A stretch of 64,000 bases of DNA from Desulfuromonadales bacterium (GTDB taxonomy: Bacteria; Desulfobacterota; Desulfuromonadia; Geobacterales; Pseudopelobacteraceae): the NCBI GenBank assembly GCA_013349325.1, contig DUZX01000006.1:1-64000 (forward strand). The letters run 5' to 3'. A model generated the notes under the pieces. That model searched no databases and was not told where the DNA came from. It saw only the letters and a list, made by a program, of their open reading frames with translations. This document shows, piece after piece, positions 34,643-43,881 of this stretch. The first letter of the stretch is position 1. Each line of letters opens with the position of its first letter. The position numbers were made by a program, and so were the translations under genes.

Positions 34643-37235
34643 TTACCTCCCGTAACGCCGAAAGAGTATAGGGCTTCTGGACGAAACCGGCCAAGCCCTT
34701 GCCAATGAACTTCCCGCTGACCTCCTGCTCGCTGTACCCGCTGCTCATGATTACCTTAACGTCAGGTTTATGCTGGCGCATCTCCCGGTAACACTGCTCG
34801 CCATCCATCTTCGGCATAGTCAGATCCATAATCACAAAACTGATATCAGTCCGCTGTTTGAACAGTTCCAGCGCTTCCCTGCCGTCACCGGCGGTAAGCG
34901 TCGTAAAACCCAACTCCTTCAGCATTTCCGTGCCGATTCCACGAACAGTCTCCTCATCATCAACCAGCAGAACGAGTCCGCTCCCTTTCCAGGTATCGCT
35001 GACAGTATGGCCGTTGAAAACTTCGGCAGGTTTTTCGCTGGCCGGCAGCAGGATCTTGAAGGATGTGCCTTTGCCGACTTCACTATAGACCTTGATAGCG
35101 CCATGATGACCACGCACGATCCCCAGTACGGCGGACATTCCAAGCCCGCGGCCGGTAAATTTTGTCGTGAAGAACGGGTCGAACAGTCTTGAGAGGGTCT
35201 CCTTCTCCATGCCGCAGCCGGTATCGGCAATTTCCAGATAGACATACAGACCATCGGTGAGATTCTCGTCCAGCCAGACATCTTTCAGGTAATTCCGGTC
35301 ACAATCCATGCAACCGGTGGTGATGGCGATAATGCCGCTCCTGTCACCGACCGCTTCGGAAGAATTGATGACCAGATTCATGATGATCTGGCGAATCTGG
35401 GTGGCATCGGCTTTTACGGTCGGCAAACGTTCGTTAAGGTTGAAACGCAGGACCGCTTTTTTGGAAATAGAAACTTCCAGCAGGTGCAGCATCTCTTCCA
35501 GCAGCCGGTTCAGATTGATTTCCTCGACGATAAATTTGCCTTTCCCGGAGTAGGCCAGCATCTGTTTGGCCAGATCAGCAGCCCGGGCCGCAGAGGTCTC
35601 GATTCGGTGCAGATTTTCAATAACCGGTGATTCAGGATTCAGCCGCATCAGCGCCAGTTCGGCGTTGCCGAGGATTGCCATCAGAATATTATTGAAGTCA
35701 TGTGCAATTCCGCCGGCCAGAACGCCAAGGCTCTCCAGTTTTTGTGCCTGCTGTACCTGAAGCTCTATTTTATTGCGATTTTCCTCGGCAGTAATGCGCT
35801 CGGTAATGTCGGCGATATGCCCAAACAGAAAGAGCAGGTTTCCCGCAGCGTCTTCCTGGCGACAGGCGCAGAAATGTCCCCAAAAGTCGCTCTGGTCATA
35901 GCGGATAAAATGTTTATCGATACCGACCAGTTCAACCTCTTTGGAAAGGAGCTTCTGTAGACGTTCAGAGGCAGATGTTCGCTGTGTGGGGTGAATATGT
36001 TTCGGGTAGCTGGAGCCGATCAGGTCGCCCATACTACAGCCAAACATTTCAGCCATGCGGCGATTGGCAAAGCGGATGATACCCTCGGCATCAATCAGAA
36101 TTATACCGGTGGGGGAGGTCTCGAAGAGGGTACGAAAGCGGTCCTCACTCAACTTTTTATCAGCTTCAGCTTTTTCCCGTTCGGCCATTTCGGCGCGCAG
36201 GCGCTGGTTGAGACGACGGAAACTCACAACTATCATGGTGAGAACGGTGATAATAATGGTTGCCAGGATGGTAATGGCAATTGCCATGCGATGGTCGCGG
36301 ATCAGCACGGGGTTGTAGATAATTCCCTGCGGGTCGAATCCTTTAGGCAGCATCCCTTGCGCAACAAAGGTCTCCGCTATCTTTTCCCAGCGTGACGGGT
36401 TTTGATATCCCAATTCAACCAATGCAGGCTGGATCAGCGTTTCGATCTGATTGGCCTCGAACAGCAGCCACTCACGACTTTTACTGCGCGAGTATTTTGA
36501 GAGAATAAGGTCAGCAATTTCGCCGCGATTATCGAGTGCATAGCGCCACCCCTTGAGTGTCGCTTCCCGAAATGCCTTGACCAGTTCCGGTTTATCCTCT
36601 ATCAGGCGTTTTGTTGTGAAAAAATTGTCGCCGTAAAAATCGATTCCGGAGGAGAGCGGAGAAAATGTCAGATACGGTTCGCCGACCTCCTCCAGCAAAA
36701 ACGGTTCATTAAAGACGTAGGCCATCATCACGTCGGCCTTGCCGTTGATCAGGTCACGTGGATCACCCTGGTGATTCACTTTGATAAACCGGCTTTCATC
36801 GATCCCATTTAATTTCAGCAAGGCCAGCGTATCGGCGGACTGCCGGGTATACATGAAACGATGGCCGACCATCTGGGAAACCGAATGAATGCCTGTTTTG
36901 TGTGTGGTCAAAAGGATAGCCGCAGAGTGCTGGAAAATCTGTCCTACAACAACCAGATCCGCTCCCTTGGCGCGATGCAGCAGCAGCGAAGATGTCCCGA
37001 CACCGAAGTCAGTCTCTCCGGAGAGAACGCCCGCCTCCACGTTTGTGGCGGGTCCTCCTTCACGGATAGTGACATCCAGTCCGGCCTGTGTGTAAAAGCC
37101 CTTCTCAAGGGCGGCGTAATATCCTGCAAATTGGAAATGATGCAGCCATTTGAGCTGCAGAGTGACTTTTTCAAGGGCTTGGGCAGGAGAGGCTGACAGA
37201 AACAGGATCAGGAGTAACAGGGAAATGTATCGCAT
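34626..37235 (-). CDS. Hybrid sensor histidine kinase with THI5/NMT1-type periplasmic domain
   Basis: 869 aa. After a signal peptide (MRYISLLLLILFLSASPAQA) comes a THI5/NMT1 substrate-binding domain (LKWLHHFQFAGYYAALEKGFYTQAG), a family that in transporters binds pyrimidine or sulfonate ligands. A transmembrane helix follows (ITILATIIITVLTMIVV, about 318-336), then a PAS domain (about 365-485), HisKA with phosphoacceptor HDFNN (about 512), HATPase with GCGMEKE and GRGLGMS, and a receiver domain with the phosphorylation Asp in VIMDLTMPKMDG. All catalytic residues are present. It lies downstream of the haem-c GGDEF-EAL gene on the same strand (56 nt gap). Confidence 0.93.
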   Translation of the reverse strand: MRYISLLLLILFLSASPAQALEKVTLQLKWLHHFQFAGYYAALEKGFYTQAGLDVTIREGGPATNVEAGVLSGETDFGVGTSSLLLHRAKGADLVVVGQIFQHSAAILLTTHKTGIHSVSQMVGHRFMYTRQSADTLALLKLNGIDESRFIKVNHQGDPRDLINGKADVMMAYVFNEPFLLEEVGEPYLTFSPLSSGIDFYGDNFFTTKRLIEDKPELVKAFREATLKGWRYALDNRGEIADLILSKYSRSKSREWLLFEANQIETLIQPALVELGYQNPSRWEKIAETFVAQGMLPKGFDPQGIIYNPVLIRDHRMAIAITILATIIITVLTMIVVSFRRLNQRLRAEMAEREKAEADKKLSEDRFRTLFETSPTGIILIDAEGIIRFANRRMAEMFGCSMGDLIGSSYPKHIHPTQRTSASERLQKLLSKEVELVGIDKHFIRYDQSDFWGHFCACRQEDAAGNLLFLFGHIADITERITAEENRNKIELQVQQAQKLESLGVLAGGIAHDFNNILMAILGNAELALMRLNPESPVIENLHRIETSAARAADLAKQMLAYSGKGKFIVEEINLNRLLEEMLHLLEVSISKKAVLRFNLNERLPTVKADATQIRQIIMNLVINSSEAVGDRSGIIAITTGCMDCDRNYLKDVWLDENLTDGLYVYLEIADTGCGMEKETLSRLFDPFFTTKFTGRGLGMSAVLGIVRGHHGAIKVYSEVGKGTSFKILLPASEKPAEVFNGHTVSDTWKGSGLVLLVDDEETVRGIGTEMLKELGFTTLTAGDGREALELFKQRTDISFVIMDLTMPKMDGEQCYREMRQHKPDVKVIMSSGYSEQEVSGKFIGKGLAGFVQKPYTLSALREVIRGMP

Positions 37236-37291
37236 AACCGTCTCCTTGGAAGCGCATACTACGGAAATGATACAGGGGCAGCATAGCGGAT

Positions 37292-39805
37292 TCAGTCGGG
37301 ATCGGATTTCCCCGGTTTTAACCGATCTTTTTCAGTATTTATCCATGATTCTATCGCTTCAGGTTTCATTGGTCGTGAAAAAAGGTACCCCTGTCCGAGC
37401 CGACAATCAAGCCCTTTCATCTGCTCCAGCTGGTGTGTCAGCTCAACTCCTTCGGCAATGACTTCAAACTTCAGGCTTTTCGCCAGTGACATGATCGACA
37501 GGATAATCTCCTGGTTTTCGCCGTTGGCCGTAAGTTTCTGTATGAATGTCCGATCTATCTTAAGTGCATCGATCGGAAGGCTGTGAAGATAGCTGAGCGA
37601 TGAATAGCCGGTGCCAAAATCATCGATGTGAATATGTACCCCCATGTCGCGCAGTCTGTTCATGGTTGCAATCGCCACGTCGATATTTTCCATGAGCATG
37701 CTTTCCGTGATCTCGATAGCGAGAGTGTGCGGAACCACGTCGGCAGCGCGGAGTATATCGGCAATCATATCGGCGAGATTCTCCTGCGAAAACTGTTTGC
37801 CGGAGATGTTGATACTCATCTTCAGTGGTGGCTGAGACGGGAAGCGACACTGCAGGCGATTCAGTTCGGCGCACGCTTCCCGCAGAATCCAATCGCCGAT
37901 CTTCATGATCAGCCCGGTCTCTTCTGCCAGCGGGATGAATTCCATCGGATAGACGATGCCGCGTGTCGGGTGGTTCCAGCGCACCAGCGCTTCAAAACCG
38001 ACCAGAGAGTGAGAATGGAGGTCAACAATGGGCTGGTACACCATGGTCAGTTGTTGATGGTCGAGGACGCCATGCAGCTCGGATTCAAGTGTATTTCGAT
38101 CCAGTATACTGGCGTGCATCCTGGCGTCGAAGATCTCCGAACTGCCAGTGCCCCGTTTCTTGGCCTCATACATGGCAATATCGGCATCTCGCAAAACCTG
38201 CTCTGCCCGCTCGTACTGGTCCGACCCCGCTGCTATTCCGATACTGACGGCGGTATAGACTTCATGCCCTTCGATTGTAAAGGGTGCTGCCAGAATGTGA
38301 TGGATCCGGTCGGCAACATCAACGGCATCCTTCAAGTCGCTGATATCCACAAGCAGGATCGAAAATTCATCTCCTCCGAGTCGTGCAACCGTGTCGCCGG
38401 GCCTGATGCACTCAACCAGTTTGAGACCGACAGAGATCAGCAGTTTATCGCCGGCCAGGTGTCCGAGGCTGTCATTGACGATTTTAAAACGGTCCATGTC
38501 GAGAAAAAGAACGGCATAGTTTTTCTTTTCCCGGCGTGCCGACGTGGTGATCTGGTGTTGGAGACGGTCCGTGAACAGCGAGCGGTTCGGAAGGTCGGTC
38601 AGTGAGTCGTGGAAAGCGTTGTGAACCAGCTGTTCCGTCGCCAGTTTGTTTGCGCTGATGTCTGTCTGGGAACCGGCCATCCGGTACGTGACGCCGGAGG
38701 TGTTGCGTACCGCAATTCCGCGAGTCAGCATCCAGCGATACTCCCCATCGCTATGTCTGATGCGAAACTCATGCTCAAAATGGGAATTATGGCCATTGAT
38801 ATGTGCTGCAATCCTGGCCTCCAATTCGGGGCGATCATCACTATGAATCCGGTCAAGCCATTCTTCAGGAAGGTTGCCGACATCATGTTCAGAATATCCA
38901 AGCATGGCTTTCCAGCGACTTGAGTAGAAGATGACGTTATGGCGTAAATCCCAGTCCCACAGGCCGTCATTGGCGCCATGAGCCGCCAGGGCAAAGCGTT
39001 CCTCGCTTTCGCGGAGAGCCTCCTCCGATTTTTTGTGCTCAAGGATCTCCTGCTCCAGCTTTTCATACCCGCTCTGCAGAGTACGGTTCATTTCGTTAAA
39101 ATGTCTGGCCAGCTCTCCAAATTCGGTCGTGTCGCTGTCATCAATGACAAAACCGAGCTCCCCCGCTGTTATCTTCCGTGTAGCATCGAGCAGTATATCG
39201 ATCGGGCGGGTAATGATCCTGGATAGGTACAGGGCGATAATGATACCGAGCAGAAGTGCCAGCAGCATGGTCACGATAAGGATCGTTGTTACCCGCTTTA
39301 CCTTCTGCATCGCTTCAGCGGTTAACGTCTTAAGCTTGACGCTCGCCACCAGGGACATCTCCTCGGTTTTGTCGAGCAAATTGTTACCGATACTGGCCGC
39401 TTCGAGTTTGTTTTTGCTGATCTGTTCCGGAGTGGCAGAGGCCGTGATGTAGAAGTCGAGTGCTTTCTGGTACTCACGGATGAGTGTCTGGATGTCACTG
39501 ATCTTGCGGGCTGTTTCCGGGGTGTGATGGCAGGAGGTGCATTTTTTGGCTGCTTGTTCGATTATTGAAAAATTATTGATGATGTAATCCGGTTTGTTGC
39601 CGAACGTGGTATGAACCGAATAGAGATCGGTTTGTACGGTCTGGATGGAGCGGAGTAACTGCTGTCGAAGCGACTCTAACTGGTGGAGTGAGATCAGACG
39701 ATTGAGCATGGCATTCGTATTTCTGACATGCAGAAAGGCGAAAGCTCCACCCAGTGAGGAGATCAGGACAACCAGTAAAAATGAGAATATTATCCTGTTT
39801 CTCAT
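37292..39805 (-). CDS. Membrane GGDEF-EAL protein with haem-c sensor, HAMP and PAS
   Basis: 837 aa. Makes and/or breaks cyclic di-GMP. Order: TM1 (about 5-25); periplasmic helical domain with a single haem-c motif CTSCH at 89-93; TM2 (about 172-195); HAMP (about 196-250); PAS (about 268-390); GGDEF with intact LGGDEFSILL; EAL with GFEALVRWNHP and later DDFGTGYSSL. Haem attachment in the periplasm suggests redox or gas sensing. Both output domains keep their signature residues, so direction of activity cannot be told. The histidine-kinase gene follows. Confidence 0.94.
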   Translation of the reverse strand: MRNRIIFSFLLVVLISSLGGAFAFLHVRNTNAMLNRLISLHQLESLRQQLLRSIQTVQTDLYSVHTTFGNKPDYIINNFSIIEQAAKKCTSCHHTPETARKISDIQTLIREYQKALDFYITASATPEQISKNKLEAASIGNNLLDKTEEMSLVASVKLKTLTAEAMQKVKRVTTILIVTMLLALLLGIIIALYLSRIITRPIDILLDATRKITAGELGFVIDDSDTTEFGELARHFNEMNRTLQSGYEKLEQEILEHKKSEEALRESEERFALAAHGANDGLWDWDLRHNVIFYSSRWKAMLGYSEHDVGNLPEEWLDRIHSDDRPELEARIAAHINGHNSHFEHEFRIRHSDGEYRWMLTRGIAVRNTSGVTYRMAGSQTDISANKLATEQLVHNAFHDSLTDLPNRSLFTDRLQHQITTSARREKKNYAVLFLDMDRFKIVNDSLGHLAGDKLLISVGLKLVECIRPGDTVARLGGDEFSILLVDISDLKDAVDVADRIHHILAAPFTIEGHEVYTAVSIGIAAGSDQYERAEQVLRDADIAMYEAKKRGTGSSEIFDARMHASILDRNTLESELHGVLDHQQLTMVYQPIVDLHSHSLVGFEALVRWNHPTRGIVYPMEFIPLAEETGLIMKIGDWILREACAELNRLQCRFPSQPPLKMSINISGKQFSQENLADMIADILRAADVVPHTLAIEITESMLMENIDVAIATMNRLRDMGVHIHIDDFGTGYSSLSYLHSLPIDALKIDRTFIQKLTANGENQEIILSIMSLAKSLKFEVIAEGVELTHQLEQMKGLDCRLGQGYLFSRPMKPEAIESWINTEKDRLKPGKSDPD

Positions 39806-39890
39806 TTATCGTGTGCCGTAGTTACACGTCATGGGAATGTACCGTGCAGAAAGTGTCTCAAGAGAAACCTGCGTAAGAATTCTGAATGAA

Positions 39891-40015
39891 TTACAGTTTG
39901 AACCAGCCCACCATCTGCTGAAGATTGCTGGCCAGGCGGGCGAAATTTTCAGCTGTAGCTTTGATCGCTACAGCACTTATGACCATATTGAAATAAGTTT
40001 GGTTTTTATTTTCAT
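39891..40015 (-). pseudogene. Stub of a chemoreceptor gene: N-terminus joined to C-terminus
   Basis: The minus-strand ATG at 40015 starts MKIKTKLIS, a typical receptor N-terminus. One frame shift later, ISAVAI runs directly into TAENFARLASNLQQMVGWFKL and a stop. That last part is the usual C-terminal end of methyl-accepting chemotaxis proteins. About 500 codons expected in between (second membrane helix, HAMP, signalling domain) are absent. It follows the PstS-like binding-protein gene on the same strand by about 33 nt. An internal deletion is the simplest explanation. Confidence 0.75.
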
Positions 40016-40048
40016 TGGTACCCGCCTGACGTGTATGGAGTGGGGAAC

Positions 40049-40810
40049 CTATTTTTTGATGAAGGCGGCACCATCACCGGAAACAAAATGGAGCAACTTC
40101 TGAACCGATGCTTTGGGAGCGCCCTTGGTCAGCAGGGTTATCGGGCGTGCCAGTTCCGGAGTTGCGGGGACATTCAGCGTCGGGCCTGCCAGCGACTGTG
40201 GTCCGATCCCTATCGCTTCGGCATTGGTTTCCACGGCATTTTTAACATCTGCTGCGGTACCGGTTTCAAGAACTTCTTTCGTCGGTTCGACTCCGTCCAG
40301 GATGTTTTTGATAAACATGCTGTTCGTGCCCTGGGTCAGTTTGCCCCATACGATCAAGATAGCAGCATCATTTCCACCAACGTCCTTCCAGTTGGTTACT
40401 TTACCCGTGAAAATCGATTTGAGCTGATCTTTGGAAAGTGTTTTTACCGGATTGGATGCATGCGTCAGAACAATGACCTTGTCCTTGCCGATGACGACAC
40501 TTTGATAGGCTTTTGCGTCCGGAATGGTGACCCCTTCCTTTTTCAGGAGTGCCAGCCAATCCTCATACGACAGTCCTGCCGCAGCAGCATCGACTGTGCC
40601 GCGCTCAAGATCGAGAAAGGCTGTTTTGGGGCCGGATGCGAAAATTCCCAGTGTCAGACCGGTAGCTTTTTCAAAGGGAGTTTTTATCGGTTTGAGGATG
40701 TTTTCGACCGGCGCTGCACCGGCACCAACTCGGACCTCTTCGGCCAGAACGGAAAGGGGAAGGACAAACAGCATAACAAACGAGAGTGTCAACCGTACAT
40801 ACAGACTCAT
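40049..40810 (-). CDS. PstS-like periplasmic substrate-binding protein
   Basis: 253 aa. Signal peptide MSLYVRLTLSFVMLFVLPLSVLAEE. The rest is a PBP-like type II binding fold of the phosphate-binding kind: VRVGAGAAPVENIL, SGPKTAFLDLERGTVDAAAAGL, SKDQLKSIFTGKVTNWKDVGGND (the classic PstS/PBP-like-2 motif) and SGDGAAFIKK at the end. No ABC permease or ATPase is beside it. It is followed by a chemoreceptor stub, so it may once have fed ligand to a receptor. Ligand not known. The ribosome site is CAGGAGGC. Confidence 0.88.
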   Translation of the reverse strand: MSLYVRLTLSFVMLFVLPLSVLAEEVRVGAGAAPVENILKPIKTPFEKATGLTLGIFASGPKTAFLDLERGTVDAAAAGLSYEDWLALLKKEGVTIPDAKAYQSVVIGKDKVIVLTHASNPVKTLSKDQLKSIFTGKVTNWKDVGGNDAAILIVWGKLTQGTNSMFIKNILDGVEPTKEVLETGTAADVKNAVETNAEAIGIGPQSLAGPTLNVPATPELARPITLLTKGAPKASVQKLLHFVSGDGAAFIKK

Positions 40811-40916
40811 AACGTGCCTCCTGGGTGTAATGGACGTGCAGATAGAGCGGATGACTGTATCAGAAGAGTTTTAAATATCAACCGGATTTACGTGCTTTCG
40901 GTGAGATTACCAGGTT

Positions 40917-41147
40917 CTAGGTTAGCCCCCGGTTACGGAATATTCGCATCAGTAGCACTCCCAGAACAGAAAGACAAAGCCCGACACACAGAAACAGATA
41001 CCCGAGCGAACGCCCTTCGCCCCACCCCCATAGATTCCTGTTCTTCATGAAGTAAATCAGAAAAATGCCGCCAAAAGTCCCGACTCCGCCAATTATATAC
41101 ACGGCAAAGGCAACAAGTGCCAGGCCGATGCCCCGTTTTTTCGCCAT
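40917..41147 (-). CDS. Small two-span membrane protein
   Basis: 76 aa with two hydrophobic helices: about 6-34 (IGLALVAFAVYIIGGVGTFGGIFLIYFM) and about 50-67 (LGYLFLCVGLCLSVLGVLL). The loop and ends are basic. The start ATG at 41147 follows GAGGGG; GTG 41156 is an alternative. It lies just downstream of yceH on the same strand, 24 nt apart. Function unknown. Confidence 0.75.
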   Translation of the reverse strand: MAKKRGIGLALVAFAVYIIGGVGTFGGIFLIYFMKNRNLWGWGEGRSLGYLFLCVGLCLSVLGVLLMRIFRNRGLT

Positions 41148-41171
41148 GAAAGCCACCCCTCGGGCCTGATA

Positions 41172-41831
41172 TCAATCAAACTGTTTCTTAAATTCTTCCA
41201 TCAATTGTCGCAGTTCGGCAAGCTCATTGCGAACTGCCGCCAGCTCCGACTCCAGCTTCGTAATCCTATCGCTTTCCGCTGCTACCCGTATCCGGGCCGC
41301 CTCGGGTGCCGCACCGCTCTCCTCGAGGGTCGTATCCGGCAGACCGGAAAAGAGCTGGGCGTAGCGCCCCTCTTTTCTGCCGGGCTGGCGCGGCAGCAGT
41401 GTTATCAGCGGTGTTTCACGCTGCATCAGCTCCTGTAGCACCTCTTCGACCGCTGCGAGGTTGCTAAAGGTATGCATCCGTTCGCCGCGCGTACGCAGTT
41501 CGCCGATGGTTTGCGGGCCGCGTACCAGCAATTCACAGATGATGGCCTGTTCAGCCGGCATCAGACCCAGCTTTTCGGCCAGCAGGTGGCGGTACTTCGG
41601 CACGCGCCCGCCATCAGCTGAAATGACCGAAAGCTGTTTGAAGCGCAGTGAATCGAGCGCCCGCACGACATCTTCATCGGTCAGCACCATAACCGGCTCC
41701 CGGTTAGATTTCTGATTGCAGGCATTGGTCAAGGAGTTCAACGAGAGCGGATAATATTCGGGTGTCGTCAGTTCCTTTTCGATCAGACTGCCGAGTACCC
41801 TCACTTCAATTTCGTTAAGCGTAACATTCAT
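41172..41831 (-). CDS. YceH/UPF0502 (DUF480) family protein
   Basis: 219 aa. Tandem winged-helix protein of unknown function. The family signature is MNVTLNEIEVRVLGSLIEKELTTPEYYPLSLNSLTNACNQKSNRE, then LLVRGPQTIGELRTRGERMHTF. The C-terminus is a coiled coil (ITKLESELAAVRNELAELRQLMEEF). The frame is open to 41930, but the family start is at 41831. The next gene upstream on this strand (DUF2288) ends 11 nt before it. Confidence 0.93.
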   Translation of the reverse strand: MNVTLNEIEVRVLGSLIEKELTTPEYYPLSLNSLTNACNQKSNREPVMVLTDEDVVRALDSLRFKQLSVISADGGRVPKYRHLLAEKLGLMPAEQAIICELLVRGPQTIGELRTRGERMHTFSNLAAVEEVLQELMQRETPLITLLPRQPGRKEGRYAQLFSGLPDTTLEESGAAPEAARIRVAAESDRITKLESELAAVRNELAELRQLMEEFKKQFD

Positions 41832-41842
41832 CAGCGGCTCCC

Positions 41843-42145
41843 TCAGTGAAAGGTCGGCATCTTTTCCTGGATCAGCACGTAGGGGCTGACAATCAGCACG
41901 GCAAATTTTTTCTGTCTGTTCTCTTCCCATTCACGGATATTGGAATCGGTCGGTTTCCCGATCAGACCCTCCTCTACCAGATTCTGGATTATCCCGACGT
42001 CATCAGAGGCGACTTTGTGGGCCGTATCGGCCAGGTCAAGGGCGTCATCCACCAGAATCAGTCCGCCGCGCTGCATATGTGCCCGCAGCCAGCTCCATTC
42101 GGCTTCATCGATGGAAAGTGCCATCTCTTCTTTACTTGGTAACAT
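41843..42145 (-). CDS. DUF2288 family protein
   Basis: 100 aa. Small soluble protein of a family without known function. Family-type motifs: EAEWSWLRAHMQRGGLILVDDALDLADTAHKVASDD, GLIGKPT, and FAVLIVSPYVLIQ at the end. The start ATG follows GGAGGCACGA. Same strand and close to yceH. Confidence 0.85.
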   Translation of the reverse strand: MLPSKEEMALSIDEAEWSWLRAHMQRGGLILVDDALDLADTAHKVASDDVGIIQNLVEEGLIGKPTDSNIREWEENRQKKFAVLIVSPYVLIQEKMPTFH

Positions 42146-42199
42146 TCGTGCCTCCTTCGGTGCAAAGATGCCTGACGTGTTGAGCGGATCAGTTTTTTA

Positions 42200-43201
42200 T
42201 CATGCGACACAGACAAAGTCTATGCCTTCCTGCCACCCCAGGCGCTGCGCGACAAATCTGAACTCTTCACGGGCCCCGCGCACACCGATTGCCACGATCA
42301 TCTTTCGGCCACTGAGCTGCAGTTCATCCGGGTGCAGCACCTGAGCGCCGTGCAGCATGCGACCGATCTTGCGCGGGTCAATATCCAGCCAGTTACTGAC
42401 CTGCAGGCCATCATCCGCCAAGAGCCGTTGCCAGGCACGCGCTTCCAGGCCGGCGCCAGCTATAACAAGTTCGGATATATCAGAAAGAAAACCGAGCCGT
42501 AGATGATGGTACTTACAGGCGCGAAAGGCGCTGTTCGCATATTCATCCATGGTGCGTGTGGCCCGTTCGGGATGATCGCGCCAGAACAGAAGTAACTGCG
42601 CCAGTCGGGCGAACTGTACCCCGGCGGCAGCCATGCGCAGCCAGAGATCATAATCCTCGGGCCAGCCGCAGTCACGATAGCCCCCCAGCTCTTCAAGAAT
42701 CGTGCAACGAGTCATGATGCCGGGGTGGACAAAGGGTGATTCAACAAAGAGATCACGCATGATCAGCGTGTGGTCCGAAAGCCCGTTCTGCCAGAGTTCG
42801 TAGTCACGCATCCCCTGTTTAAGGCCGTTGCGGGGGAAATGGCGAAAATTACAAGCCACCAGACCGTATTCAGGATGCGAGTTAAGCAAGGCGGTCTGAA
42901 GTTCTAGGCGTTGCGGATGGCAGATGTCATCACCGTCCAGGCGTGCCACCAGTGGTGCCTGGCAGCATTCCAGGCCGGCATTGAGTGCCGCGACCAGTCC
43001 ACCCCCTTCACGGCGAACGACCTGTACGCGTTTGTCCTGACGGGCAGCTTCGGCCAGAAGAGCCGGAGTGCCATCATCAGAGCCATCATCAACGACGATC
43101 AATTCCCAGGTGGTGAGTGTCTGGCGATAGAGCGAGTCGAGCGCCGCCTGAAGATACTGCTCTTCGTTACGGACCGGCATCAGGATGGAAATGTGGGGCA
43201 T
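42200..43201 (-). CDS. Family 2 glycosyltransferase with C-terminal Rossmann-like domain
   Basis: 333 aa. The GT-A domain begins ISILMPVRNEEQYLQAALDSLYRQT, with WELIVVDDGSDDGT and the metal-binding LDGDDICHP. Residues about 245-333 (LVIAGAGLEARAWQRLLADD...RKMIVAIGVRGAREE) look like an added nucleotide-binding Rossmann fold, such as occurs in sugar-modifying proteins. The start ATG is at 43201; the frame extends to 43312 without support and would overlap the divergent Nudix gene. Acceptor unknown; an envelope or extracellular polysaccharide is likely. Confidence 0.9.
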   Translation of the reverse strand: MPHISILMPVRNEEQYLQAALDSLYRQTLTTWELIVVDDGSDDGTPALLAEAARQDKRVQVVRREGGGLVAALNAGLECCQAPLVARLDGDDICHPQRLELQTALLNSHPEYGLVACNFRHFPRNGLKQGMRDYELWQNGLSDHTLIMRDLFVESPFVHPGIMTRCTILEELGGYRDCGWPEDYDLWLRMAAAGVQFARLAQLLLFWRDHPERATRTMDEYANSAFRACKYHHLRLGFLSDISELVIAGAGLEARAWQRLLADDGLQVSNWLDIDPRKIGRMLHGAQVLHPDELQLSGRKMIVAIGVRGAREEFRFVAQRLGWQEGIDFVCVA

Positions 43202-43287
43202 GGGTGGTCTCCGCCGATTTTTACTTGACGAGGTACTGCTGATACAGCGAGGATGGTCCCCATTTTGAGACGGGGACGACGAGTGCC

Positions 43288-43881
43288 ATGAGCGGAACAC
43301 CATTTCAGTCAATCACGACCTTTCAGCAGATTGCAGAACTGCTGGAAGAGCAGGAGTATTCCTTCAAATCCGATCCGGATGGCCCGACGCGGGCGGCGGT
43401 TGCCATGATCCTGCATCAGGGCCCTGATGATATGGAGGTCCTTTTTATTCAGCGTGCAGCGCACGACCTCGATCCCTGGTCAGGTCATCTCGCTTTTCCG
43501 GGGGGCAAGCTGGAAGCGGGTGAACGCGCCTGTGAAGCGGCTCGTCGGGAGACCCTGGAAGAGGTCGGTCTCGATCTGAACGCGGCCCGCTATCTGGGAC
43601 GTCTGGCGGATATCGTCGGTGCCAACCTGCCGGTTGCTGTTTCCTGCTGCGTGTTCGGGGTCGATAAACTCCTCTTTGTTCCGGCTCTGAATGAAGAGGT
43701 CAGTGAGCTTTTCTGGGTCAGTCTTTCGGAGTTACGCCAACCGGAGCGGCATGTTATGGCCCCGGTCGCATTCGATGACCGGCGCCTGGAAGTGCCTGCC
43801 ATTCGCCTGCCCGGACTCGAGCACCCGGTTCTCTGGGGTATCACCTATCGTCTGCTGATGCAGCTGCTGGAGTTGGGTTAA
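43288..43881 (+). CDS. Nudix hydrolase, CoA-pyrophosphatase-like
   Basis: 197 aa. The Nudix box GGKLEAGERACEAARRETLEEVGL (GX5EX7REUXEEXGU) is complete. The preceding VLFIQRAAHDLDPWSGHLAFPGGK resembles the CoA-binding region of NudL/NUDT7-type pyrophosphatases. Substrate not certain. Its stop overlaps the convergent copA stop by 4 bp. Confidence 0.92.
   Translation: MSGTPFQSITTFQQIAELLEEQEYSFKSDPDGPTRAAVAMILHQGPDDMEVLFIQRAAHDLDPWSGHLAFPGGKLEAGERACEAARRETLEEVGLDLNAARYLGRLADIVGANLPVAVSCCVFGVDKLLFVPALNEEVSELFWVSLSELRQPERHVMAPVAFDDRRLEVPAIRLPGLEHPVLWGITYRLLMQLLELG

Noticed and set aside
39831-40103. A 90-codon plus-strand frame
   Set aside because: It runs across the chemoreceptor stub and the end of the binding-protein gene in antisense; the minus-strand reading explains the sequence better.
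40031-41050. A 339-codon plus-strand frame opposite the PstS-like gene
   Set aside because: It is a shadow of the minus-strand gene; the minus-strand product has a signal peptide and a recognisable binding-protein fold.
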